Source: Planktothrix sp. PCC 11201
GTDB taxonomy: Bacteria > Cyanobacteriota > Cyanobacteriia > Cyanobacteriales > Microcoleaceae
NCBI RefSeq assembly: GCF_900009135.1
Contig: NZ_LT797705.1
Coordinates: forward strand, 105,681-169,660
Length of the DNA stretch: 63,980 nt
Direction: 5' to 3'
The notes below the pieces were generated by a model. The model worked only from the letters and a program-made list of their open reading frames with translations. It was not told where the DNA came from and made no database searches. Shown piece by piece: positions 16,907-25,048 of the stretch. How positions within the stretch are numbered: the first letter of the stretch is position 1; each line of letters begins with the position of its first letter. The position numbers and the translations under genes were made by a program.

Positions 16907-17143
16907 TTAGTTAAGTAAATCATCAGGTTTGACCAATTCTCGGATCTGACGGATCGTGTCTTCCTTTTTAAGCGTTACCAAAACCGAGTCAGGACGGCCT
17001 GAAAAGTCAGGGCCCCAACTTTCTACGGTACGAGGAGATAATCCTGTTGCTACTGCTATCTCTTGAACACAGGCTTTATAATACCCCCATTCTCCAGGTT
17101 GTTTTGTCTTGATCCATTTTTCACAGAAGTCCTTGGGTTCCAT
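16907..17143 (-). CDS. small HTH-like protein, 78 aa
   Basis: Reads MEPKDFCEKWIKTKQPGEWG, then ACVQEIAVATGLSPRTVESW, and ends VKPDDLLN. It is a compact helical protein with a helix-turn-helix-like ATGLSPRTVESWG segment, and a paralog of the C-terminal part of the 14002-14358 product. I start it at 17143 and not at the far upstream ATG (17440): the longer frame would run across palindrome copy 2 and into the divergent promoter region, and the paralog alignment covers just this part. A GTG a little further upstream is possible. Position between two identical palindromes suggests an autoregulated plasmid-control gene. Confidence 0.65.
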   Translation of the reverse strand: MEPKDFCEKWIKTKQPGEWGYYKACVQEIAVATGLSPRTVESWGPDFSGRPDSVLVTLKKEDTIRQIRELVKPDDLLN

Positions 17144-17226
17144 TCGATTTGGTGCATCAATTTGAGAGTTTTCGATTATATGATGCACTTGAGTTACCCC
17201 ATTAAAATTTTTAATCTTTTGAATAA

Positions 17227-17245
17227 TATACGATTTAATCGTATA
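17227..17245. promoter_or_regulatory. palindromic operator, copy 2
   Basis: A perfect inverted repeat TATACGAT-TTA-ATCGTATA, same arms as copy 1. It lies between the 78-aa gene (minus) and the pPIWI_RE operon (plus, 17372), so one bound regulator could control both divergent units. Confidence 0.75.
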
Positions 17246-17371
17246 AATATTTGAGCGACAATATAACATGGAAACATTGGAAACATAATAGAAACATTGA
17301 AAAATTTTATTGACACTCTGGGGAAGCGGATGCCAGAATGATTTGCATCCATTAGATATGGAGGAGTGGCG

Positions 17372-18688
17372 ATGAAAGTCACCCAACATCGAGAGAAAAT
17401 TTTGGAAGCGCTGCGAGAGTGGTTTCGTATTCAGAAACAAGCACCCACCCTCGAAGAATTATGCTTAGAACTTGGAATGCAACCGCGTCAAAAAGCAACG
17501 GTACAACGCTGGTTACAGACAATGCGTGGTATTGATGTCCAATGGGAAGATAATGTCGCCCGTAGTCTGCGCCTACTTTCCGACGACCCTGAAGTCGAAC
17601 CTGGACACCAAATATCTCTAACGGAAACTTTCCGATATTTAGCAACGGGACTGGGAGAGTGGGAAAAGCTAGACCCTGAAAAAAGAAGCCACATCCCGCA
17701 AGCGCTTCGCATCGGAATATCTCGAATGTATCTAACCTCTTTACTGCAACAAGATGAGCAAGTCCCCTCCGGTCTTCCCGAATTCTTTGGGTGGGCAAAA
17801 AATCCTGTGGTTGGGTGGAAACCTGCTACTGAAATGAAATATCTTTCAGAAGAAGTTTCCTTTATTGAAGATGGTCTACTTTCCGACTTCGCCACCCAAT
17901 GGCAAGTTGAAGGATTTGATGTAGACAGACAGGTACAGGAAAAAATTCTGCAAGATGTTCTTGAAGATTGCCGAGGATATCAACGAGAAGAAGAATACCG
18001 CACTTTTCGTAAATTAATTATTGAACATCCTGTCCTTTCCTATCCCGAATATCGCCGTCTTCTATCTTCTTCATCCCAACTTAAACCTCTCCGAGATTTT
18101 TTACTAAAAATCTATGTTGATTTAGTTTATTTAGCAGAAGAAAAAACTTATCATTTTTGCCCTCGTTGTAAGTATGTCATGCGTTCCCGTCCAGATGGAA
18201 GTTATAGTTGCCGAAACATGACTTGTGAACGACTCACTGCCAAACTTAAGCTGCCACCAATCCCGCCAATTTCTAAGGATGAAGCACTCACTTATAAAGC
18301 CATTACTCCAGGTGTCCATCGCTATGGAACCATCCCAGGAATTTGGGAAATTCAATTAGCAGAAACACTCACAAAAAAGGGAATTCGCGTTACTCTATGG
18401 CCTCAAATTGATGAATTTGACTTACTGGTTGAATTTGGCAGAAAAGTGCGCTGGGCAATTGATGTTAAGGATTGGTCTTATTTGCATGAAGAACGTTTGC
18501 AGTCCGTACAATATCGTCTTGATGCAACTGAAACCTTTGTCGTCTTTCCCGATGAGCAAGAAGAATTCCTCAGAATTAAGGTGAGACGTCAAGAACTAGA
18601 ACCTGAATTAAAAGGTGTGCGTTTAATGTTAATGAGCGAAATTATTAGACTCGCTCAAAACAAAGTGGAGAAAAAGAACGATGCGTAA
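17372..18688 (+). CDS. pPIWI_RE-associated restriction endonuclease with N-terminal winged HTH
   Basis: First gene of a three-gene pPIWI_RE module. Residues 1-70 form a LexA-like winged helix (REKILEALREWFRIQKQAPTLEELCLELGM..ATVQRWLQTM). A four-cysteine zinc knuckle follows (FCPRCKYVM...YSCRNMTCERL, about residues 270-300). The C-terminal nuclease shows GIWEIQLAETLTKKGIRVTLWPQIDEFDLLVEF, then WAIDVKDW: a PD-(D/E)xK arrangement with D in EFDL and D-x-K in DVKD. It should be the DNA-cleaving arm of the system. The ATG at 17372 has a good GGAGG site 7 bases upstream; a GTG at 17366 is in frame. Its end overlaps the next gene by 8 bases. Confidence 0.85.
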   Translation: MKVTQHREKILEALREWFRIQKQAPTLEELCLELGMQPRQKATVQRWLQTMRGIDVQWEDNVARSLRLLSDDPEVEPGHQISLTETFRYLATGLGEWEKLDPEKRSHIPQALRIGISRMYLTSLLQQDEQVPSGLPEFFGWAKNPVVGWKPATEMKYLSEEVSFIEDGLLSDFATQWQVEGFDVDRQVQEKILQDVLEDCRGYQREEEYRTFRKLIIEHPVLSYPEYRRLLSSSSQLKPLRDFLLKIYVDLVYLAEEKTYHFCPRCKYVMRSRPDGSYSCRNMTCERLTAKLKLPPIPPISKDEALTYKAITPGVHRYGTIPGIWEIQLAETLTKKGIRVTLWPQIDEFDLLVEFGRKVRWAIDVKDWSYLHEERLQSVQYRLDATETFVVFPDEQEEFLRIKVRRQELEPELKGVRLMLMSEIIRLAQNKVEKKNDA

Positions 18689-21600
18689 TATCTCGAAATG
18701 GAGTAAAGATTTAAGGAAAGATTTACGAGAATCAAATGACTTAAATGATTATGTTATTAACAGTTTACCTGATGTTGAGTCTAAAGTCCGACAACAAGAG
18801 CTTCAACGACTTGCAAAACTTATTGCTGAAGTAGAATTAGGGCTAACCTTGCTGCATAAAATTGCACCAGAAGAACCTGCTATATCCGTTTCAGCGTTGA
18901 CTTCAGGTTATCATTTTCCTGTCTCAATATTTTCCGATGAAAATTGGCAGCTTGTCCAAAAAGCTCGTTTTTATCTGATTCATCGTAAGGGGAGTCAATG
19001 GGAACAAAGTTTATCAGAATACATCAATATTCCAGAAACAATCCGAATATTTCAACTCACAGATATTAACGATAGTCCTGTCTTAATTCCGACCACAATT
19101 TACACCCATCGCTATTCTTTTTACAAAGATAAATTATCAACAATACCCTCTCATAGCAAACGAAAAATTAAACTTGCTTCTACTGGCTATTGGTATGCAA
19201 AAATTTCTAACAAAGGTCATGCAGCCGTAGAAGTTCCTATCAATATTCCCGAAGCAGTTGCTAACCTTGATTTGTCGCGAAATGTAGCGTTTAATCACAT
19301 ACGTCAACAAAACAATCTTGCTCAAACTATCACTAAAGAGGAGTTGATCAGTTCAGCCAAAGAAATGGATGCTAAATTAGCTGAATGCGGATATGAACCG
19401 GAAAATTATTATAGCCGACTCAAAGAAATTAACTGGCGACTTTATCACGAATCAACTGATAATTTTTGTGATCAAAATCAAGAACTCCAAATAAACAAAT
19501 TGCTCCATATTGTCGGTTTATTGAATGTGGGTAAATCGACCTTGCTTGAAATTCTGATTTACTCTCTCGCTAAACAAGGATATCGCTGTGCTTTAATTGT
19601 AAATGATGTGGTGGCACAGGTACGACTGGCTTCTTTACTTTCCCATGGGTTAGGCATTCCTGCAACTCCGATTCTGGGAGGCGATCGCTTTCAACAATTA
19701 AAAAAAGTTTACGAACCTATTCTATCCACAAAAGGAGAAGAAATTTACCAAGGAGCAACCCATCCGGCGTGGCGTTGGTTTAATCCGATTTGCCCATTAT
19801 TAGCATTAGTTCAAGCTGAAGATAAATGGGAATTCGGTGCTGAACCTTGCCATAGTCTTTATCAAAAAGGAACTTTTGTTAATCAAAATGATGCTTTAGA
19901 TGAAGAAGAAGAAGGAGAGGCTGAAGATAAATATACCTGCCCTTTTTATTACCAATGCCCCCATCATCAATTAGAACGAGACATTGTACAAGCTTTAGTG
20001 TGGGTGTTAACTCCAGCTAGTTTTATTCACACTCGTGTTCCTCGCCAATTGTTAGAAGAAAAACTAACTTTTGCTGAAGCAGTTTACCGTGAATGTCACT
20101 TTCTTTTTATTGATGAAGTGGATCGAGTACAAGTGCAGTTTGACGAAGCGTTTGCACCCGATGAAGTGTTAGTGGATGCTTCTGGAAATTCCTTATTAAA
20201 TCAATTAGGAATTAAATTCGCAAATGCAATTTATAATTCTGATCGTCGCCCCCTAGCCGATAAACTGATTGCAGATGCCAAGAAAGCCAATGATTTTGCT
20301 CAAATTGCGACTGATATTATCCTGCCTAAACTGCACAATCAACCTAAACTGGTGGAATGGTTAGGCTCAACTCCGTTCACAGGTCGTTCAGTCTTTGCTC
20401 ATATTATTCGAGATATTTTGGAACCTTCCTCAGAAAACGATAATCAGCAAACCCAACCTAAACTTACTCGCAGTGAACGCAGTCAACAACGACGAAAACG
20501 CATTGAAACGGGTTTACCTCCACTTGAAGAACGTCAGCGTCGCAAACAACTGATGCAGACCCTTGAGGGATTTTTGCAAGCTCCTCTCAATCGTCGTAAA
20601 GGAGGAGAACTATCAGATTTAGCGTTTAGCTTACTCAGTGGTGAAAGTGATCGGGTTGCATTAGCTGAGATAGGAGGCTGGTTAAACCGATGGCTAGACG
20701 CTGTGAATATTTCTCTGACAGATAAAACCAAGTTTGACCAAGCGACGCGCCATTTACATTTTGCTATTCTGGTGACAGTGCTGGCGAATCGATTAAGCTT
20801 TGTGCTTGAGCATTTGAGTGGTTTAATGCGATCGCACGTGATCGACTTCCACGACACTAGCTTATCCCTTGTCAATCGCCCACCCCATGACTATTTAGCC
20901 ATTGTCCCCTTGTCCCCTGTTGGGAATATCCTCGGCTTTCGATATACGAGTGATCACCGCAGTCACTCCGGTGGCAAGCTAGAATATTTCCGATATGTTG
21001 GGGTCGGTCGTTATTTACTGCTAAATTTTCCCACCCTATTTCTAGTAGACGATTGGGATGGCCCCCATACAGTGCTGATTTCAGGAACCAGCTACGCGCC
21101 AGGAACTCCGGCTTATCACATTCAATCTCGTCCTACCATCTTGCTAGAACCTGCCTGTAATAATAACCAAGCGGGCGATGTGGGAATTGGTGAAAGTGAA
21201 TTTTTCTTTACTTCTCAGCAAAGCGACGGGAAACCCATTGCTTTATCGGGACTCCCGCCTGCGGTACGCAAAAAAGCCGTTGAGCAGATGGTTAAGGCGA
21301 TTTGTCACAGCCCTGGACAAGCCGAAAACTTCCTTAATCTTTTATTTGAGCGGTTAAAAGAGTTAGAAAAGAACGATCCCAAACGGTGGAGCGATCGCCA
21401 ACGTTTACTCCTAATTACTAATAGTTATGATGAAGCAGCCCTGGTTGAATTGATCTTAAAACCCCTCTACCGCCTTGAACAAATTGATAGTATTGCGGTA
21501 CTGCGTCGTGATAACTCGCCTACTGATTTAACGGGTATTCGTCGGGGTAAAATTCGAGATTTAAAAGCACTCCCAACTCAAATTGTTGTTGCACCATTGA

Positions 21601-22190
21601 TGGCACTAGAACGGGGTCACAATATCCTTAATAAGGATCGAATTGCCGCGTTTGGAGCCGCTGTTTTCTTAAGCCGACCGATGCCTGTTCCCGATGACTG
21701 GCAAACAACAGTTCAACAACTCAACAGTTGGGCGATAGAAAAGGCAGAAAACCCTAGTCTTTATGAAGCAATTAATAAACGTGGCGAACCTTTAACCCTA
21801 ACAACTGTACAAAGTGAATTCTACAAATATGCCAAGGCAAAAATGCTCGATTTAAACTGTCGAGCGATGTCTTTCCAACAGTTAACGGATGATGAACGTT
21901 CTGTTTTGTGTTGGACTCAGTTAGTAAGTATTTGGCAAATTATCGGGCGTTTGGTTAGAGGGGGCGTTCCCTGCATGGTTCATTTTTTAGATGCTAAGTT
22001 TGCACCTAAATCCGCAACTGATGAACAGGATAGTGAAGCAACCTCTGTGTTAGTTGCCATGATCAAACTCCTTAAAAAAGAGGTTGAAGGGGAAGAAAAA
22101 CGACCCTACGAGAAAGTTTTAGCACAAGCACTCTACGGCGCTTTCTTAAACGCACTTGAACAAACAAAGGACTTAGATTATGACATTTAA
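18681..22190 (+). CDS. DinG/XPD-like superfamily 2 helicase of the pPIWI_RE module
   Basis: 1169 residues. Walker A is GLLNVGKSTLLEIL near residue 280 and Walker B is FLFIDEVDRV near 475. Between them four cysteines (ICPLL; AEPCHS; YTCPFYYQCP, about residues 370-425) have the spacing of the Fe-S cluster in XPD/DinG helicases. Motif VI is WQIIGRLVRGG near residue 1085. Family knowledge: in pPIWI_RE modules the helicase is thought to open DNA, perhaps at R-loops, so that the PIWI protein and nuclease can act. The gene overlaps both neighbours (8 and 11 bases), so all three are co-translated. Full length; all motifs intact. Confidence 0.87.
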   Translation: MRNISKWSKDLRKDLRESNDLNDYVINSLPDVESKVRQQELQRLAKLIAEVELGLTLLHKIAPEEPAISVSALTSGYHFPVSIFSDENWQLVQKARFYLIHRKGSQWEQSLSEYINIPETIRIFQLTDINDSPVLIPTTIYTHRYSFYKDKLSTIPSHSKRKIKLASTGYWYAKISNKGHAAVEVPINIPEAVANLDLSRNVAFNHIRQQNNLAQTITKEELISSAKEMDAKLAECGYEPENYYSRLKEINWRLYHESTDNFCDQNQELQINKLLHIVGLLNVGKSTLLEILIYSLAKQGYRCALIVNDVVAQVRLASLLSHGLGIPATPILGGDRFQQLKKVYEPILSTKGEEIYQGATHPAWRWFNPICPLLALVQAEDKWEFGAEPCHSLYQKGTFVNQNDALDEEEEGEAEDKYTCPFYYQCPHHQLERDIVQALVWVLTPASFIHTRVPRQLLEEKLTFAEAVYRECHFLFIDEVDRVQVQFDEAFAPDEVLVDASGNSLLNQLGIKFANAIYNSDRRPLADKLIADAKKANDFAQIATDIILPKLHNQPKLVEWLGSTPFTGRSVFAHIIRDILEPSSENDNQQTQPKLTRSERSQQRRKRIETGLPPLEERQRRKQLMQTLEGFLQAPLNRRKGGELSDLAFSLLSGESDRVALAEIGGWLNRWLDAVNISLTDKTKFDQATRHLHFAILVTVLANRLSFVLEHLSGLMRSHVIDFHDTSLSLVNRPPHDYLAIVPLSPVGNILGFRYTSDHRSHSGGKLEYFRYVGVGRYLLLNFPTLFLVDDWDGPHTVLISGTSYAPGTPAYHIQSRPTILLEPACNNNQAGDVGIGESEFFFTSQQSDGKPIALSGLPPAVRKKAVEQMVKAICHSPGQAENFLNLLFERLKELEKNDPKRWSDRQRLLLITNSYDEAALVELILKPLYRLEQIDSIAVLRRDNSPTDLTGIRRGKIRDLKALPTQIVVAPLMALERGHNILNKDRIAAFGAAVFLSRPMPVPDDWQTTVQQLNSWAIEKAENPSLYEAINKRGEPLTLTTVQSEFYKYAKAKMLDLNCRAMSFQQLTDDERSVLCWTQLVSIWQIIGRLVRGGVPCMVHFLDAKFAPKSATDEQDSEATSVLVAMIKLLKKEVEGEEKRPYEKVLAQALYGAFLNALEQTKDLDYDI

Positions 22191-24990
22191 AACAATTCTG
22201 CCTGGAGCATGGGAACTCACTCAAAAAGTAGAATATAACCTTTTTTCCCTGGTTGTTCCGATCGCATGGCAACAAGTAGCTAAAGCTATGGCTCAAGAGC
22301 GTGTCAAGCTGCGGAAAAAAGCTTATTCTTCTATACCCGTTCGTTCTCTTGACCGCATTATTGGAGCGAGTTTTCCCAATATTATTCAAACTAGACGTAA
22401 TGGTTGGCAATATCCAGGTCAGCCTTGGATATTAGCAACAGAACCAGTTGATTTATTGTACTTACCCCAATTCATTAAAGATTGGCTTCGAGAAGAATTT
22501 AGTCAGGATTTAGGAGAAGAGGAAGTTAATTTAAGACTGGATACTCTGGATGATCAAGCTTGGAATTGGGGAAAACAATCCACTCCTTATTCAATTTGGA
22601 ATCTACCCCAAGATAATAATAGTCTCGATATTCCTTTCCGCGCCCTCCCTGATTATCTTGCTAAGGAATTTCTGAAACAACCAACGATTTTATTTCACGG
22701 AGATAAGGTTTCCTATCCGCTTACATTCTACCGAGTGGTTAATTTTAATCAAGGATCTGAATTAATGTCATGGCCACCTCAGAGAGTTCCAGTTACTAAA
22801 TCTATTGATGAGGCATACATCTCATTTGTGATTTATTTTAAATTACAAACCATTCCTTGGCGCAAGGAACCCATTATTTACCATCAACTTTCAATTCGAC
22901 GCTGGATTGTAGAACCACTTAATAAATTTCCGTATCCCAGAATAACGATTTTTATAGGTGATGATCATCGCTGGTTAGATGGCGTTCCCCAACCCTTTTG
23001 TTTTATGCCTTTATTCATTGAACAAAAGATGACACAACAAAAAAGACAACCTCAATGGTCAACAGCAATTAGTGAGCTTCTTAAGATTAATGATTCCCCA
23101 CTTCCTGACCCCCATGAACTCGCAGAAAATCCCAGATATGACTGGTCAGAATTCGGTGAAAATCCCCAGGGAATACAAGCAGCAATTCCTTACAATACTC
23201 GACATCACGGTGAATATCCCTGTTTAGCGGGTGTGAGTCCTAAAGATTTAGCGAGTCTTGATCAAGCGATTATAAATAAGATTGAACAAGAAAATTTTCC
23301 TTTACGTCGAGTGGGTTCTGGTATTAAGATTTATGGTAATTCTAAGGCTCTCTGGGGAGAAGGAAAATCTCAAAAAAGAGGTGATCAATCCCCAAAAGAA
23401 CGGGATGATTTTTCAACTCCTATGTTACGCCCTTCTTTAGTTAGAGCAGCTTTATTAAATACTCCAGAAAATTTACCCCACACCATTCTAATTCTTTGGG
23501 AAACTCAAGACTTGAAAAATGCACTCATTGCTGAAATTTGTGAGGTACTGAACTTATCCCCCAAAGGTGAACCCCAAACGTATCAAACTTCTTATCAAGT
23601 TCAAGGGGAAGAAACGATGTATGAAGGAGCGTTAGGAACTGTAATCATCAAAACCCAACATATTCAAGATTTAGCGCAAAAACTTGATGTTCATAATCCC
23701 TCAGTTCCAGGGAAAAATCGACAACAAAAAAGAGTGAATTTAATGGAGGAAAGAATTGAACAAATTAAATTATACTTACCGAAAACAGGAGATAAACTGA
23801 GCGGTGCATTAGTCGAAATTAGACCCAAAGAATCATTTTTTCCACGTGAATCTGATCCCAAATTAGCATTACGAATCGGAGTCATGCAAGCTGGCTATGT
23901 TAATCAACATATTCACCCCTTAATAACCTATGTAAATAAAAAGGGTGAAGAATATACACCCAAGGGGGCTGATAATCGAGTTCAAAGTGCTGTGGCGGAC
24001 TTATGGCGACAATTGGGAATTCTACTGACACCTTTAATTGATACTAAAAGTATCGATTCAAATCGATGGCTAACGTGCTTTTATGTTCTCCGTCGAACTC
24101 GAAAAACAACAGCAACTAATGTTCCTTCTACTGTTGCCATAATGGTAAGAGTAAACCCAATAACCGGAATTGTACAAGTTACGACTCCTTCTTTATTCAA
24201 AACGGAAGGATGGGTATCTTATCCCATTGGACTTGGATACCTCATTACTGAAAAATGGGATGTAAATTCTGATGTTGATGAAACAACCGATGACAGTAGC
24301 GAAGAACAAAAATATAGCAAAAAACAACAAGAACAAAAACTTCTTAATCAATTCGTAACAAACTGTCTACGAGATTGCTTAGGAACACCCATTGAACCGG
24401 AAAAACTTCCCCGTGTCCTTTTTATGGCGGAAGCCCAAAATGCGCGAACCATGTTAACCTGGTTGCAAAATCCTAAACTTCCAGCTAACAGTTTACCGAG
24501 TGAAGTAAAACTTTTGACAGAATCAGAAAAAAACCGTTTATCAATCGTTCGATTACGCTCAACAAAAAATAGCGAAGTTCCTGTTAGTATTGTTGAGGAA
24601 TCTGTTGGGAGTCGAACCAGTGGGTTATTTCGTTGGGAAAATATCTGTGATTTGGAAAATACAACCCTTTATCTGAGTATGAGAAAGTTGTTGAAAACAG
24701 AACAGGGTTTATTACGTCAGCAGGAGTCTCGACTTGATAATGGAAGCAAACAAGCGGGGAATCCTAAACCTTTAGAAATAGCAGTTGTTTACTCTCCAGA
24801 AATTGCTCCAGACAAATTAGCTTGTTTTATTCATGATCTAAGAGATCGCTGGCCTTATTTTGCTGATCAAGTTTCGCTACCGTTTCCGTTTCCATTTGCT
24901 ACTTTAGCATCTGAATATGCTGTGAGCGCTAGGGATGAAGTAAAATCAACTGATAATGAGTTGGAAGAATCAGAAGAATTTCTGGATTAA
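22180..24990 (+). CDS. pPIWI_RE protein (DUF3962; Argonaute-like)
   Basis: 936 residues, the diagnostic member of the module. The N-terminal and MID-like parts cover residues 1-500. The PIWI/RNase-H-like part begins at about 540 with SGALVEIRPK, followed by the family signature FPRESDPKLALRIGVMQAGYVNQHIHP, then CFYVLRRTRKT..VPSTVAIMVRVNPITGIVQVTTP, GWVSYPIGLGYL, and the C-terminal hallmark YSPEIAPDKLACFIHDLRDRWPYFADQVSLPFPFPFATLASEYAV. The name refers to an invariant Arg and Glu in this family; which residues are catalytic here cannot be settled by eye. The predicted role is guide-directed recognition of invading nucleic acid together with the helicase and nuclease. It ends tail-to-tail with the next system, 58 bases apart. 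Confidence 0.88.
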   Translation: MTFKTILPGAWELTQKVEYNLFSLVVPIAWQQVAKAMAQERVKLRKKAYSSIPVRSLDRIIGASFPNIIQTRRNGWQYPGQPWILATEPVDLLYLPQFIKDWLREEFSQDLGEEEVNLRLDTLDDQAWNWGKQSTPYSIWNLPQDNNSLDIPFRALPDYLAKEFLKQPTILFHGDKVSYPLTFYRVVNFNQGSELMSWPPQRVPVTKSIDEAYISFVIYFKLQTIPWRKEPIIYHQLSIRRWIVEPLNKFPYPRITIFIGDDHRWLDGVPQPFCFMPLFIEQKMTQQKRQPQWSTAISELLKINDSPLPDPHELAENPRYDWSEFGENPQGIQAAIPYNTRHHGEYPCLAGVSPKDLASLDQAIINKIEQENFPLRRVGSGIKIYGNSKALWGEGKSQKRGDQSPKERDDFSTPMLRPSLVRAALLNTPENLPHTILILWETQDLKNALIAEICEVLNLSPKGEPQTYQTSYQVQGEETMYEGALGTVIIKTQHIQDLAQKLDVHNPSVPGKNRQQKRVNLMEERIEQIKLYLPKTGDKLSGALVEIRPKESFFPRESDPKLALRIGVMQAGYVNQHIHPLITYVNKKGEEYTPKGADNRVQSAVADLWRQLGILLTPLIDTKSIDSNRWLTCFYVLRRTRKTTATNVPSTVAIMVRVNPITGIVQVTTPSLFKTEGWVSYPIGLGYLITEKWDVNSDVDETTDDSSEEQKYSKKQQEQKLLNQFVTNCLRDCLGTPIEPEKLPRVLFMAEAQNARTMLTWLQNPKLPANSLPSEVKLLTESEKNRLSIVRLRSTKNSEVPVSIVEESVGSRTSGLFRWENICDLENTTLYLSMRKLLKTEQGLLRQQESRLDNGSKQAGNPKPLEIAVVYSPEIAPDKLACFIHDLRDRWPYFADQVSLPFPFPFATLASEYAVSARDEVKSTDNELEESEEFLD

Positions 24991-25048
24991 GAAATTTAGA
25001 TTGGGCTGACCCAATACACTTGTTAACATTTCACTTAAATTCCCAAAA

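Noticed and set aside
17144-17440. N-terminal extension of the 78-aa HTH-like protein to 177 aa
   Set aside because: It would run through the palindromic operator and has no likeness to the paralog.
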